A model generated the notes under the pieces. That model had not been told where the DNA came from, did no database searches, and saw only the letters and a list, made by a program, of their open reading frames with translations. A stretch of 64,000 nt of DNA, from the NCBI GenBank assembly GCA_003577145.1, contig QEUP01000002.1, positions 62,001 to 126,000 of the forward strand. The letters run 5' to 3'. Position 1 is the stretch's first letter, and each line of letters opens with the position of its first letter. The position numbers were made by a program, and so were the translations under genes. Source of the stretch: Acidobacteriota bacterium (GTDB taxonomy: Bacteria; Actinomycetota; Acidimicrobiia; Acidimicrobiales; Microtrichaceae). This document shows positions 34,256 through 42,708 of this stretch, one piece after another.

Positions 34256-36976
34256 ATGAGCACCACCCCGGTTCAGCGGTGGTCCTGGGATCAGGTGACC
34301 TGGGCTTCCCACTGCGGCAACTGCATAGCCAACTGCGCCTACCGCATCTACGTGGCCGACGGGAAGGTGGTGCACCAGGAGCAGTCCGGCGGCCTGCCTG
34401 CCTACGAGGGCGTGCCCGACATGAACCCTCTTGGCTGTCAGAAGGGCGGCGCATGGCACACTCAGGCCGACGGCGACGAGCGGCTGTTGCATCCGCTGCG
34501 CCGGGTGGGCGAGCGCGGCTCGGGCGAGTGGGAGCAGATCAGCTGGGACGAGGCCCTCGACTGCCTCGCCGACGCCGTCATCGACGGCATCGAGGGCGAG
34601 GGAGTGCACTCGATCCTGATGGACCCCGGCCCCGAGTCGGGTGTCGCCGGTGGTCAGGGTCGGGCCCGCCTGGGCGCGGCGATCGACTCGGTCGCTCTGG
34701 ACAGCAACTCGACGGTGAGCGACGTCCACCTCGGGCACTGGATGACCTTCGGGAGCCTCCTCGGTGGTTCCAGTGCCGACGACACCTTCCGCGCCGACGT
34801 GATCCTGGTGTGGAACGGGAATCCCGCCTTCACGCGGATCCCGTATTTCCACTACCTGCCCGAGGCCCGCTACCGCGGCGCCAAGGTCGTGTTGATCGCG
34901 CCCGACTACAGCCCATCGGCCATGCACTGCGACATGCACGTGGCCCTCCGCCCCGGGTCCGATGCTGCATTGGCGCTCTCGATGTGCCGCGTGATCCTCG
35001 ACGAGGGTTGGGCCGACCTCGACTTCGTCCGATCCCAGACCGACCTCCCCCTGCTCGTGAGAACTGACACGGGTCGGTTCCTCCGCAGCGAGGACGTCGA
35101 CCCCGACGGTCGGAGCGACCGCTTCTTCGTCTGGCGGGGCGGCGCACTCACGCCGTCCGACCCGGTGCGCCTGGACGACCCGGGCGCACCTTGCGACGTG
35201 GTGCTCGAGGGGCGCTGGCCCGTCACGCTGCTCGACGGCACGGAGGTCGAGGTGACGCCGGTGTTCGAGCTGTTGCGCGAGCGACTCGATGGCTACTCGC
35301 CCGAGGACGCGGCGAGCTTGTGCGACGTCAGCCCCGAGACGATTCGCCGGCTGGCCCGGATGGTCTCGTCGGGCCGGACGAAGCTCCAGAACGGGCTGGG
35401 GAGCTGCAAGCATCATCACGGCGACCTGATGGAACGATCGATGGATCTGGTGCTGGCGCTCACCGGCAACTGGGGGAAGCCCGGAAGCGGATTCGACACC
35501 TACATCATCGCCCTCCTCGACGGCGAGGTCCTGGGGTTGCTCAAGGGCACTGCCGGCATCGAGTCGGCCGAGGCTGCGGTGGCCGGCCTCGAGGCCTATC
35601 TCGATGCCATGAAGGCCTCCGATCCGGCCATGACCGACGGGCGGGCCGTGCTCCAGATGATGCAGACCAACGCTCCGAGCATGCCCTCCACGCCGCCGGC
35701 GTTCTTCTTCTGGTACCACTGCGGTTTCGACGAGATCTGGGAACACCAGGGTTGGAGCGACAGTCCTCGACCCTTTGACGACTACATCCGCGAGTCCCAG
35801 TCCAAGGGGTGGTGGAGCGGGCTGGTCCGGCCCCGCCCCCAGGTCACACCGCGAGTGCTGTTCCAGGCCGGCACCAACGCCCTCCGGCGCACGCGTGGCG
35901 GGCAGCGCCAGCTGCTCCAGCACCTGTGGCCGAAGTTGGACATGATCGCGGTGCTCGACTGGAAGATGAGCACGGTCGGTCTGTACGCAGACCTCGTGCT
36001 GCCGGTGGCCTGCGAGCACGAGCGGCTCGACCTCCACGCCGCCAACTCGCATTCATGGGAGCGGATGCTCGCCGACAAGGCGGTCGAGCCACGGGGTGAG
36101 TCCCGCTCCGACTGGGAGATCTTCCTCGGGCTGGCCGAGGCCATCACCCGGCGGGCGGCCGAGCGGGGGCTCGACACGTTCGCCGACTCCCGCGGTGGCA
36201 CCCGCGAGTACGCCAAGGTGTTCGACGAGTTCACGATGGGAGGCGCCATCAAGACCGAGGAGGCGATCATCGACGAGGTCCTGCGTGACAGTGCGCTGGC
36301 CGGGAACCTGGCGCCGGGGACGTCGGTGGCATCGCTGCGGGAGACGGGCTGGGTGCGGCCCGTCGAGCTGCCTCGGGTGATGTCGGGGGTGTGCGCGGGT
36401 GATCTCGACGACGACGGACCCTTCGTGGCATACCGCCACCACATCGAAGGCATGCCGTTCCCGACGCTCACCGGGCGGGCACAGTTCTATCTGGACCACC
36501 CGTGGTTCCTGGAGGCCGATGAGCATCTGCCGGTCCACAAGGACCCGCCGGCTGCCGGCGGCGACCACCCTCTCCAACTCACCGGCGGCCATCCCCGGTG
36601 GAGCATCCACGCGACCAACACGTCGAGTCAGATGATGCTCGAAACCACCCGCGGTGGACCGACCATCCACATCAATCCCGACGATGCCGCCGCGCGGCAG
36701 GTCGAGGACGGAGCCACCGTCCGGGTCTTCAACGACGTGGGAGATCTTCGGGTGCAGGCCCGCATCTCGGCCTCGATCCGGCCGGGACAGGTCGTCCTCT
36801 ACGCGTCATGGGAGCAGTACCTGTACCCGGAGTGGAAGGACGTGACCTGGGTAGAGCCGGGCATGGTGAAGCCGCTGCACTTCGCCGGCGGCTACGGCCA
36901 CCTGGCGTACTCCGATCTGCAGTGGCAACCCCAGCAGTCCGACCGGCTCTTTCGCGTCGACGTCGAGCGGGTCTGA
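34256..36976 (+). CDS. orphan type II molybdopterin oxidoreductase alpha subunit
   Basis: A 906-residue molybdopterin enzyme paralogous to the alpha subunit at 9819. The FS0 motif is textbook: His19-x3-Cys23-x3-Cys27-x33-Cys61. [35 protein letters not shown] and [17 protein letters not shown] match the core, and LQLTGGHPRWSIHATNT the C-terminal domain. No twin-arginine signal. ATG start with GAGGAG upstream. No beta, gamma or delta gene is adjacent; the next gene is a PF10118-type protein. It could use the subunits of the first operon or work with another electron carrier (inference). Confidence 0.93.
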   Translation: MSTTPVQRWSWDQVTWASHCGNCIANCAYRIYVADGKVVHQEQSGGLPAYEGVPDMNPLGCQKGGAWHTQADGDERLLHPLRRVGERGSGEWEQISWDEALDCLADAVIDGIEGEGVHSILMDPGPESGVAGGQGRARLGAAIDSVALDSNSTVSDVHLGHWMTFGSLLGGSSADDTFRADVILVWNGNPAFTRIPYFHYLPEARYRGAKVVLIAPDYSPSAMHCDMHVALRPGSDAALALSMCRVILDEGWADLDFVRSQTDLPLLVRTDTGRFLRSEDVDPDGRSDRFFVWRGGALTPSDPVRLDDPGAPCDVVLEGRWPVTLLDGTEVEVTPVFELLRERLDGYSPEDAASLCDVSPETIRRLARMVSSGRTKLQNGLGSCKHHHGDLMERSMDLVLALTGNWGKPGSGFDTYIIALLDGEVLGLLKGTAGIESAEAAVAGLEAYLDAMKASDPAMTDGRAVLQMMQTNAPSMPSTPPAFFFWYHCGFDEIWEHQGWSDSPRPFDDYIRESQSKGWWSGLVRPRPQVTPRVLFQAGTNALRRTRGGQRQLLQHLWPKLDMIAVLDWKMSTVGLYADLVLPVACEHERLDLHAANSHSWERMLADKAVEPRGESRSDWEIFLGLAEAITRRAAERGLDTFADSRGGTREYAKVFDEFTMGGAIKTEEAIIDEVLRDSALAGNLAPGTSVASLRETGWVRPVELPRVMSGVCAGDLDDDGPFVAYRHHIEGMPFPTLTGRAQFYLDHPWFLEADEHLPVHKDPPAAGGDHPLQLTGGHPRWSIHATNTSSQMMLETTRGGPTIHINPDDAAARQVEDGATVRVFNDVGDLRVQARISASIRPGQVVLYASWEQYLYPEWKDVTWVEPGMVKPLHFAGGYGHLAYSDLQWQPQQSDRLFRVDVERV

Positions 36977-37050
36977 CAGGTCACCCGGCCGGCAGCGGCC
37001 CGATCCACGGGTGCGTACTCTGGAGATCCCGAGAGACGTCGGAGGCCGAC

Positions 37051-37908
37051 ATGACGATGACAAAGGCGTTTCCCGCTGCCGAATCCGCTGATCTTCCGGA
37101 GGGCGTGGTCGTGCAGCCTCGGCGCTACGAGTTCGAGGGCCTCGAGGACATCCCTCAGTACTGGTTCGCGCACAACCCGATCACCACTCACGTCGAGAAC
37201 GCCTTCTCGATCCTGATCCCTCCGGGTGAGCGCTTCTTCATCCGGTCTGTGCGCCACTACGCCGACCAGGTGACTGATCCCGACACCCAGGAGCTGATCA
37301 GGGCCTTCTGCCAGCAGGAGGCACTCCACACAAAGGCGCACAATGAGCTCAACGCGTCCTTCAAGCGCTTCGGCATCGACGTCGACCGCGAGATCGCCTA
37401 CGCCGATCGTTCTATGGCAGTGATCGCGCGGATCCTGTCACCCAAGTCGCAACTGGCGGTGACCGCGTTTCTCGAGCATCTCACGGCCACCGGCGCGCAC
37501 ATGATGTTCCAGGAAGCGGACTTCATGGAAGAGAAGATGCACCCGGAGATGCTGCGTTTCTGGCGCTGGCATGCGGCTGAGGAACTCGAACACAAGGCGG
37601 TGGCCTTCGACCTCTACCACCGGATCGGCGGCGGCTACGTGCGACGGGTGCTGTGCGCAGTTGCGACCGCCGTGCTGCTCGCGGTGCCCTTCGTCCGCAT
37701 CGCACGTCGGATGATGCACGAGGACCCGCACAACGTCACAGCCGCCGAGCGCGAGGAGGCACGCGCGATCGACCGGAAGCTCACCAGGGCACAGCTCAAG
37801 CCGATCCTGGGGTTCTTCAAGCGTGACTTCCATCCCTGGAACGCGCACGACGAGGCCTATCTGCGGGAGTGGTACGCCGCGGACGAGACCGCCGCCCAAC
37901 GAAGTTGA
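37051..37908 (+). CDS. predicted metal-dependent hydrolase (PF10118-like)
   Basis: A 285-residue protein of the predicted metal-dependent hydrolase family (PF10118). It has VRHYADQVTDP, FCQQEALHTKAHNELN and WRWHAAEELEHKAVAFD, whose spaced Glu/His pairs resemble a ferritin-like di-metal site, and one hydrophobic segment (VATAVLLAVPFVRIARR). ATG start with CGGAGG upstream. It follows the orphan molybdopterin subunit on the same strand and could be co-transcribed. Confidence 0.88.
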   Translation: MTMTKAFPAAESADLPEGVVVQPRRYEFEGLEDIPQYWFAHNPITTHVENAFSILIPPGERFFIRSVRHYADQVTDPDTQELIRAFCQQEALHTKAHNELNASFKRFGIDVDREIAYADRSMAVIARILSPKSQLAVTAFLEHLTATGAHMMFQEADFMEEKMHPEMLRFWRWHAAEELEHKAVAFDLYHRIGGGYVRRVLCAVATAVLLAVPFVRIARRMMHEDPHNVTAAEREEARAIDRKLTRAQLKPILGFFKRDFHPWNAHDEAYLREWYAADETAAQRS

Positions 37909-38049
37909 TGGGTGCCGCGAGCAGGGTTCAGGGCTCGGCTCAGCAGGGCCAACCGGCGGAAGTCCGCCCGCACAACGCCGCTCGATCACCCGCATCACCG
38001 CTACGCTCGATCCGTCGGTGGTTCACTCCCACCTTCTCCCGCCGGCCCG
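37909..38049. other. intergenic region before tRNA-Arg
   Basis: A 141-bp gap; nothing recognisable besides the expected tRNA promoter. Confidence 0.3.
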
Positions 38050-38126
38050 GCCCCTGTAGCTCAGTCGGATAGAGCGACCGCCTCCTAAGCGGTAGGCCGC
38101 AGGTTCGATTCCTGCCGGGGGCGCCA
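38050..38126 (+). tRNA. tRNA-Arg (anticodon CCU)
   Basis: A complete 77-nt cloverleaf with encoded CCA. Acceptor GCCCCTG pairs with CGGGGGC, the anticodon stem is ACCGC/GCGGT with loop CTCCTAA (anticodon CCT at 38084-38086), and the T loop is GTTCGATTC. It reads AGG codons. No integrase gene lies nearby, so there is no sign of use as an attachment site. Confidence 0.97.
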
Positions 38127-38263
38127 GCCAGCCAGCCACAGCTAGGCTAAGGCCAGCGTGCCCTTCCTCACACCCACCGTCGTCAGGGGATCGGTGAACT
38201 GCGACCCCTTCGCGAGACCGCTTCGGTGGGGAACGATGTCAAGAGCGAGCGAAAGGAACGGTC

Positions 38264-38527
38264 ATGGAAGACGATGCGCGCGAAGCCGCGATCAAGCGCC
38301 TCAAGGCGAAGCGCGACTTCTGGACCCATGTGGTGACCTATCTGATCGTCAACGCGGTGCTCGTCGGGATCTGGGCGCTTTCCGGTGCCGGGTACTTCTG
38401 GCCGATCTGGGCCATCGGTGGTTGGGGCGTCGGCCTCGCCTTCCACGCCTGGAGCACCTTCGGTGAGAAACCCATCACCGAGGAGCGGATCCAGCGCGAG
38501 ATGCGCAAGCAGCAGGGCGCGGACTAG
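38264..38527 (+). CDS. 2TM-domain protein
   Basis: An 87-residue inner-membrane protein: a charged N-terminus, two transmembrane helices (about residues 20-42 and 46-66) and a charged C-terminus, fitting the 2TM domain family (PF13239). AAAGGA lies before the ATG. Its last 53 bases overlap the convergent desaturase gene. Function unknown. Confidence 0.88.
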   Translation: MEDDAREAAIKRLKAKRDFWTHVVTYLIVNAVLVGIWALSGAGYFWPIWAIGGWGVGLAFHAWSTFGEKPITEERIQREMRKQQGAD

Positions 38528-39614
38528 CCGGCGGCTTCGCAGCCGCACTCAGTAGCTCACGAGCCTCGGCATAGGTGTACCAGCGGCCCTCGTCGAACGA
38601 GTACAGCTTGCACTGCTTGGTGTTGCGGCCGAAGTCGCCGAGGCGCAGCGGGCGCTCCTCCACCACGCCGGGGAAGGCGGCGATGATGGCGTTGGATGCG
38701 GCCGGAAGCTCGTAGAACGGGATGCGCTGGTCGACGTGGTGGGGGACGTGGATGAAGATGTGGTGGAAGAACAGGTCCAGCCACCCGGGGACGTGCAGCA
38801 CGGTCGTACCCTCCATCTGCGCGCGGTACTTGTTCCAGTCCTTCTTCGTGTACCAGCGGATAGCGGGGTCGATGTGGTGGAGGTGGACCACCCAGCCGAT
38901 GACGTAGGTGAACAACAGGAACGGGACCACGAACAGCTTCACGAACAACCACAGGCCGGTGAGCGCGGAGTCGGCGGCCAGCCAGCCCCATAGGCCGAGC
39001 GCGGTGGCGGACAACAGCACGAACACGGCCACGATCCAACGGTCGCGCCTGATGCGTGACGCCCAGCGTGCCGGAGGCCGGCCGACCATCATCTTGTTCC
39101 ACCACACCTCGCGGGCGTAGTAGGGGCCGGGCCCGAACCGGGACCACTCGAGTCGGTGACGCAGCCGTGCCAGCGGCGACAGCGCCGCGTACTGCTCGGG
39201 TTCCAGCGGGTGCCACACGAAGTCCAGGCCTTGGCGAACGGTGTAGCCGTGGTGCAGCCGGTTGTGGCCGAGCACCCATCCCTCGTAGACGTGCCAGGCG
39301 GGGAGCATGCAGATGTGGCCGACGAGCGAGTTGAGCCATCTCGACTTGAAGAGAGCACCGTGAGCCGCGTCGTGGCCGACGATGAACAGCGCTGCTACGG
39401 CCAGGGCCGAGAGGACCCACAGCGGGATCAACAGCAGCAGGTTGTCGGTGGAGGCGAGGCCCCACAGGGCGAGGCCGTAGATCAGCAGGTCCCGTCCGAG
39501 GTAGGCGAGGCCCTTCCAAGTCGGGTTGGCATGACGACCTTCGGGGATGGCCCGTATGACCGGCACCAGGTTGGTGGGCTGAGGGCGAGTGGCGTCGGGG
39601 GTGACGGCGGACAT
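38475..39614 (-). CDS. fatty acid desaturase
   Basis: A 379-residue membrane di-iron desaturase/hydroxylase. Histidine boxes are HDAAH, HNRLHH and HVPHHVD, with a further HLHH; hydrophobic segments alternate with them. It would introduce a double bond or hydroxyl into a lipid acyl chain. ATG start with GGAGA upstream. The C-terminal tail past YTYAEARELLSA is Ala/Pro-rich and overlaps the end of the 2TM gene on the other strand. A perfect palindromic operator sits 61 bp upstream of its start. Confidence 0.9.
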   Translation of the reverse strand: MSAVTPDATRPQPTNLVPVIRAIPEGRHANPTWKGLAYLGRDLLIYGLALWGLASTDNLLLLIPLWVLSALAVAALFIVGHDAAHGALFKSRWLNSLVGHICMLPAWHVYEGWVLGHNRLHHGYTVRQGLDFVWHPLEPEQYAALSPLARLRHRLEWSRFGPGPYYAREVWWNKMMVGRPPARWASRIRRDRWIVAVFVLLSATALGLWGWLAADSALTGLWLFVKLFVVPFLLFTYVIGWVVHLHHIDPAIRWYTKKDWNKYRAQMEGTTVLHVPGWLDLFFHHIFIHVPHHVDQRIPFYELPAASNAIIAAFPGVVEERPLRLGDFGRNTKQCKLYSFDEGRWYTYAEARELLSAAAKPPASPRPAACASRAGSAPR

Positions 39615-39674
39615 CGGTCTTCTCCGGGTGCTCGGGGCCGGGTGATCCGCCGGTGGGCTCGGATCCGTGGCACA

Positions 39675-39696
39675 GCCTACCTACCAGTAGGTAGGC
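39675..39696. promoter_or_regulatory. perfect palindromic operator (TetR-type)
   Basis: GCCTACCTAC-CA-GTAGGTAGGC, ten-base perfect arms, 61 bp upstream of the desaturase start in the divergent gap with the aminotransferase. The TACC/GGTA-type symmetry is typical of TetR-family operators for lipid genes. No TetR gene lies in the window, so the regulator must be elsewhere. Confidence 0.7.
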
Positions 39697-39832
39697 AGGC
39701 CATACCGGAGAGGTGTGACGTGTGTCAGAAGAGCGAGGACGGCTCGATCGAGCACCGGGCCCGAGCCGAGCAGGGCCCGGCGGCATGTGCCTACAGTCGG
39801 AGCAGATGCGCAGGCGGACCGTGGAGGCCGAG

Positions 39833-41041
39833 ATGGCTGAGCCCTACCCCAGCCGGGAAGCAACCGAGAAGGCCTTTGCCGATCACGTGAACCGGGGCAA
39901 GGTCGAGGCCTTCCACAGCCTCGGCCTCGACATCGTGATGGGCGAACGGGAAGGCGCCCGCTTCGCCGACGCCTTCAGCGAACGCTGGTACTGGAACTGC
40001 CACTCCAACGGTGGCGTGTTCAACCTCGGTCACCGCAATCCCCGCGTCATCGCGGCGGTCCGCGAGGCCATGGACCACCTCGACGTCGGCAACCACCACT
40101 TCGTGTCCGGCTACCGGGCTTCTCTTGCCGAGGCGCTCGGCGCCACGACCGGCGGGCGGCTGCCAGGCGTGGTGTTCGGTGTGTCCGGAGGCGAGGCCAT
40201 CGATCTGTCGCTCAAGCTCGCTCGCGGCCGCACCGGTCGTCGGGGGATCGTGTCCATCGAGGGTGGCTACCACGGCCACACCGGCCTGGCCATGGCCGCC
40301 GGGGACCCCGCCTATCGCGAGCCGTTCGGTCCCAACCTCCCGTACTTCCGTCAGGTTCCGTGGAACGACCTCGGTGCCATGGCCGCCGCTGTCGGCGACG
40401 AGACCGCGGCGGTGATCCTCGAGTCGATCCCCGCAACGCTGGGGTTCCCGCTGCCGGCCCCGGGCTACCTTCACCGGGTCGCCGAGCTGTGCCGGGACCG
40501 CGGCGCGCTGTTGATCCTCGACGAGGTGCAGACCGGCCTGGGCCGCACCGGGACCGTGTGGTACTACCAGCAAGAAGACGTCGAGCCCGACATGGTCGTC
40601 ACCGGCAAGGGCCTGAGCGGTGGCATCTACCCGATAACCGCCACCTTGATGACCGAGGACCTGCACGAGTTCTTCGACGAGCATCCCTTCGTCCACGTGT
40701 CGACCTTCGGTGGAGCCGAGCTCGGTTGCGTGGCTGCCACGGCTGTTCTCGACATCATCGGTGAGCCCGGCTTCCTGGAGCGGGTGGCGCAGCTCGGGGA
40801 GCGGTTCGAGGAGAGCTTCGAGGGCCTTCCCTTCGAGTTGCGTCGCCGGGGCATGACCATGGCTTTCAAGTTCGACCAGGAGGCGGGCGGCATGTTCGCG
40901 ACGGCAGCGCTCCTCGAGCAGGGGATCTGGGCCCTTTTCGCCAACAACGACCCGACGGTCCTCCAGTTCAAGCCCCCGCTGACCATCAGTGACAGCGAAG
41001 CCGACGAGATCATCGCCATCGTGCAACAGGTGCTGGGATGA
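39833..41041 (+). CDS. class III aminotransferase
   Basis: A 402-residue PLP-dependent class III (omega) aminotransferase. Landmarks are GVSGGEAIDLSLKLARG, EGGYHGHTGLA, the cofactor-binding LILDEVQTGLGRTG and the Schiff-base Lys in VVTGKGLSGGIYP. The ATG at 39833 has GGAGG five bases upstream. It overlaps the next gene by ATGA, so the two are coupled. The substrate is likely an omega-amino acid, amine or acetylornithine-like compound; not decided from sequence. Confidence 0.92.
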   Translation: MAEPYPSREATEKAFADHVNRGKVEAFHSLGLDIVMGEREGARFADAFSERWYWNCHSNGGVFNLGHRNPRVIAAVREAMDHLDVGNHHFVSGYRASLAEALGATTGGRLPGVVFGVSGGEAIDLSLKLARGRTGRRGIVSIEGGYHGHTGLAMAAGDPAYREPFGPNLPYFRQVPWNDLGAMAAAVGDETAAVILESIPATLGFPLPAPGYLHRVAELCRDRGALLILDEVQTGLGRTGTVWYYQQEDVEPDMVVTGKGLSGGIYPITATLMTEDLHEFFDEHPFVHVSTFGGAELGCVAATAVLDIIGEPGFLERVAQLGERFEESFEGLPFELRRRGMTMAFKFDQEAGGMFATAALLEQGIWALFANNDPTVLQFKPPLTISDSEADEIIAIVQQVLG

Positions 41042-41919
41042 TCCAACCAACGGTGCTGGCCGGCCTGGACGATGCCGTCCAACACGCGCTCGCCACCTGC
41101 GACGACAGCGCGCTCAACGTGCTCGGCTACGGCGAGATCTCGGTCGTGCTCGGTGTGCCGGCCGACAGACCCGAGTACGCCTGCAAGCGGCTGCCGGTGT
41201 TCTCCACCCGGGCCGGCTTCGACCGATACCGGCAGGCGTTCGACGGATACCTGAAGGCGCTGACCGAGCGCGGCATAGACCTCGTGGAGTCCCACGTCAT
41301 GACCCTCGACGGGGGTGACGGCTCGGTCGTCGGCTACTGCATCCAAGCCGTCCTTCCTACGGAGTCGCTGGGGCCCAACGTGTTGCGCGCCGAGCAGCCT
41401 GCCGTCGATCACCCGGTCTTGGAGGGGATCACCTCGGCGATCGTCAAGGCGGTCGACCAACAGGTCGGCCTCGATGCCCAGCTCTCGAACTGGGCGTGGG
41501 CCGACGGCCGGCTCACCTACTTCGACGTGACCACTCCCATGCTCCGCACCCAGGGCGATTCCTGGGACTTCGACGTCGACATCTACCTGACGGCGTCGCC
41601 GTGGCTGCTACGTGGAGCGATCCGGCGCTACGTCCTCCCCGACACCGTGAAGCGCTACCACAACCCTCGTGCAATCCTGCGGGACCTGTGCGGAAACCTC
41701 ATCAAGGAGAGGCTCGAACCCTGGGTACCGGCGGCGATTCAGGCCTGCAACCGCCACATCGATCGGCCCATCACCGAGGAGGAGGTCCGCAAGGATTACA
41801 CCTCCGATGCCAGGCTGTGGGAGGCCATGCTGCGGGTTCGCCGCGCCGATCGCTGGTGGCAGCGCAAGGTGCGGCGCCGCAGCTACCCGTACCTGCTTCC
41901 CGGTCCGATCGAGCGTTGA
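41038..41919 (+). CDS. DUF6206-like protein coupled to the aminotransferase
   Basis: A 293-residue protein fitting DUF6206: LNVLGYGEISVVLGV and YACKRLPVF near the N-terminus give a kinase-like N-lobe with a candidate Lys. YFDVTTPMLRTQGD in the middle may correspond to a kinase metal-binding loop. The C-terminal third is basic and helical. Translationally coupled (ATGA) to the aminotransferase, so a joint pathway is likely. Kinase activity is inference only. Confidence 0.7.
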   Translation: MIQPTVLAGLDDAVQHALATCDDSALNVLGYGEISVVLGVPADRPEYACKRLPVFSTRAGFDRYRQAFDGYLKALTERGIDLVESHVMTLDGGDGSVVGYCIQAVLPTESLGPNVLRAEQPAVDHPVLEGITSAIVKAVDQQVGLDAQLSNWAWADGRLTYFDVTTPMLRTQGDSWDFDVDIYLTASPWLLRGAIRRYVLPDTVKRYHNPRAILRDLCGNLIKERLEPWVPAAIQACNRHIDRPITEEEVRKDYTSDARLWEAMLRVRRADRWWQRKVRRRSYPYLLPGPIER

Positions 41920-41934
41920 GCCGGGATATGGGAG

Positions 41935-42633
41935 CTAGGCACCGCCTTGCGGTCCCGCGCCTTCATGTGGTGCGGGCAGGACGCTCACTCCGCCGCGACC
42001 GGCGACCATGACCTCGGTCACCAACTCCTTCGAGAAGATGCCGTGTTCGACCAGGCCTGGCACCGCTGACAAGGCTGTGGCCAGACCGGCGGGATCGTCG
42101 ATGAGCCCGAACCGGGCATCAGCCAACAGGTTGCCGTTGTCGCTCGAGCGTTGCCGGAAGGCCACCTCGGACGCGCCCAGGTCGCGGATCCAAGCAGCCG
42201 TCACCTCGGGCGCGAACGGGAGGATCTCGACCGGAGTGCCGAACGCGCCGAGCTTGTCCACCAGCTTGCGCTCATCGACCACGACGATGAAACGGTCGGA
42301 CATGGTGGCGACCACCTTCTCCCGCGTGTGGGCACCCCCGCCGCCTTTCGTCAAGTAGAAGTCGGCGGAGACCTCGTCGGCACCGTCGATGGCGATGTCC
42401 AGGTGGGTGATCTCGTCAGGGGACACGACCCGGAGTCCAACCTCGGTAGCCAGCTCGTGGCTCCTCACCGACGTTGCAGTGCACACGACATCCGGGGCGC
42501 GCTCGCCGAGGGCGATGATGGTGTGCTTCACCGTCGAGCCGGTGCCGAGCCCGACCCTCATGCCGTCCTCGACGCAATCGGCCGCTCGCCGTCCCGTCGC
42601 GGCCTTTGCGGTCTCGACCCAGTCCTCGCTCAT
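41935..42633 (-). CDS. rpiA: ribose-5-phosphate isomerase A
   Basis: A 232-residue RpiA interconverting ribose 5-phosphate and ribulose 5-phosphate (pentose phosphate pathway). Family motifs GLGTGSTV, DIAIDGADEV, KGGGGAHTREK and a catalytic Glu in the last are all present. ATG start with AGGA upstream. A dispersed palindrome lies 23 bp upstream of the start, hence within the probable 5' leader. Confidence 0.95.
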   Translation of the reverse strand: MSEDWVETAKAATGRRAADCVEDGMRVGLGTGSTVKHTIIALGERAPDVVCTATSVRSHELATEVGLRVVSPDEITHLDIAIDGADEVSADFYLTKGGGGAHTREKVVATMSDRFIVVVDERKLVDKLGAFGTPVEILPFAPEVTAAWIRDLGASEVAFRQRSSDNGNLLADARFGLIDDPAGLATALSAVPGLVEHGIFSKELVTEVMVAGRGGVSVLPAPHEGAGPQGGA

Positions 42634-42655
42634 CCCTGTTGTCCTAGCGCGTTTT

Positions 42656-42695
42656 GTGAACGCGCGTGGCCCCTATAGGGGCCATTTCGGTTCAC
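42656..42695. repeat. dispersed palindrome, copy 6 (extended arms)
   Basis: GTGAAC ... GGCCCCTATAGGGGCC ... GTTCAC. Perfect outer arms (AGCGCGTTTT / AAAACGCGCT) extend the symmetry to 42646-42705, about 60 bp. It lies between the KARI-like stop and the rpiA start, both on the minus strand. Confidence 0.9.
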
Positions 42696-42708
42696 AAAAC
42701 GCGCTGGG

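Noticed and set aside
33938-36052. 704-codon minus-strand open frame
   Set aside because: It is antisense to the clearly real molybdopterin subunit at 34256 and reads as composition-driven His/Arg/Gly-rich sequence. The same holds for the long plus-strand frame at 8047-9990 and the minus-strand frame at 47564-49444.
38050-38126. tRNA-Arg as an integration site of a genomic island
   Set aside because: No integrase, no direct repeat of the tRNA 3' end and no change in gene character was seen next to it.
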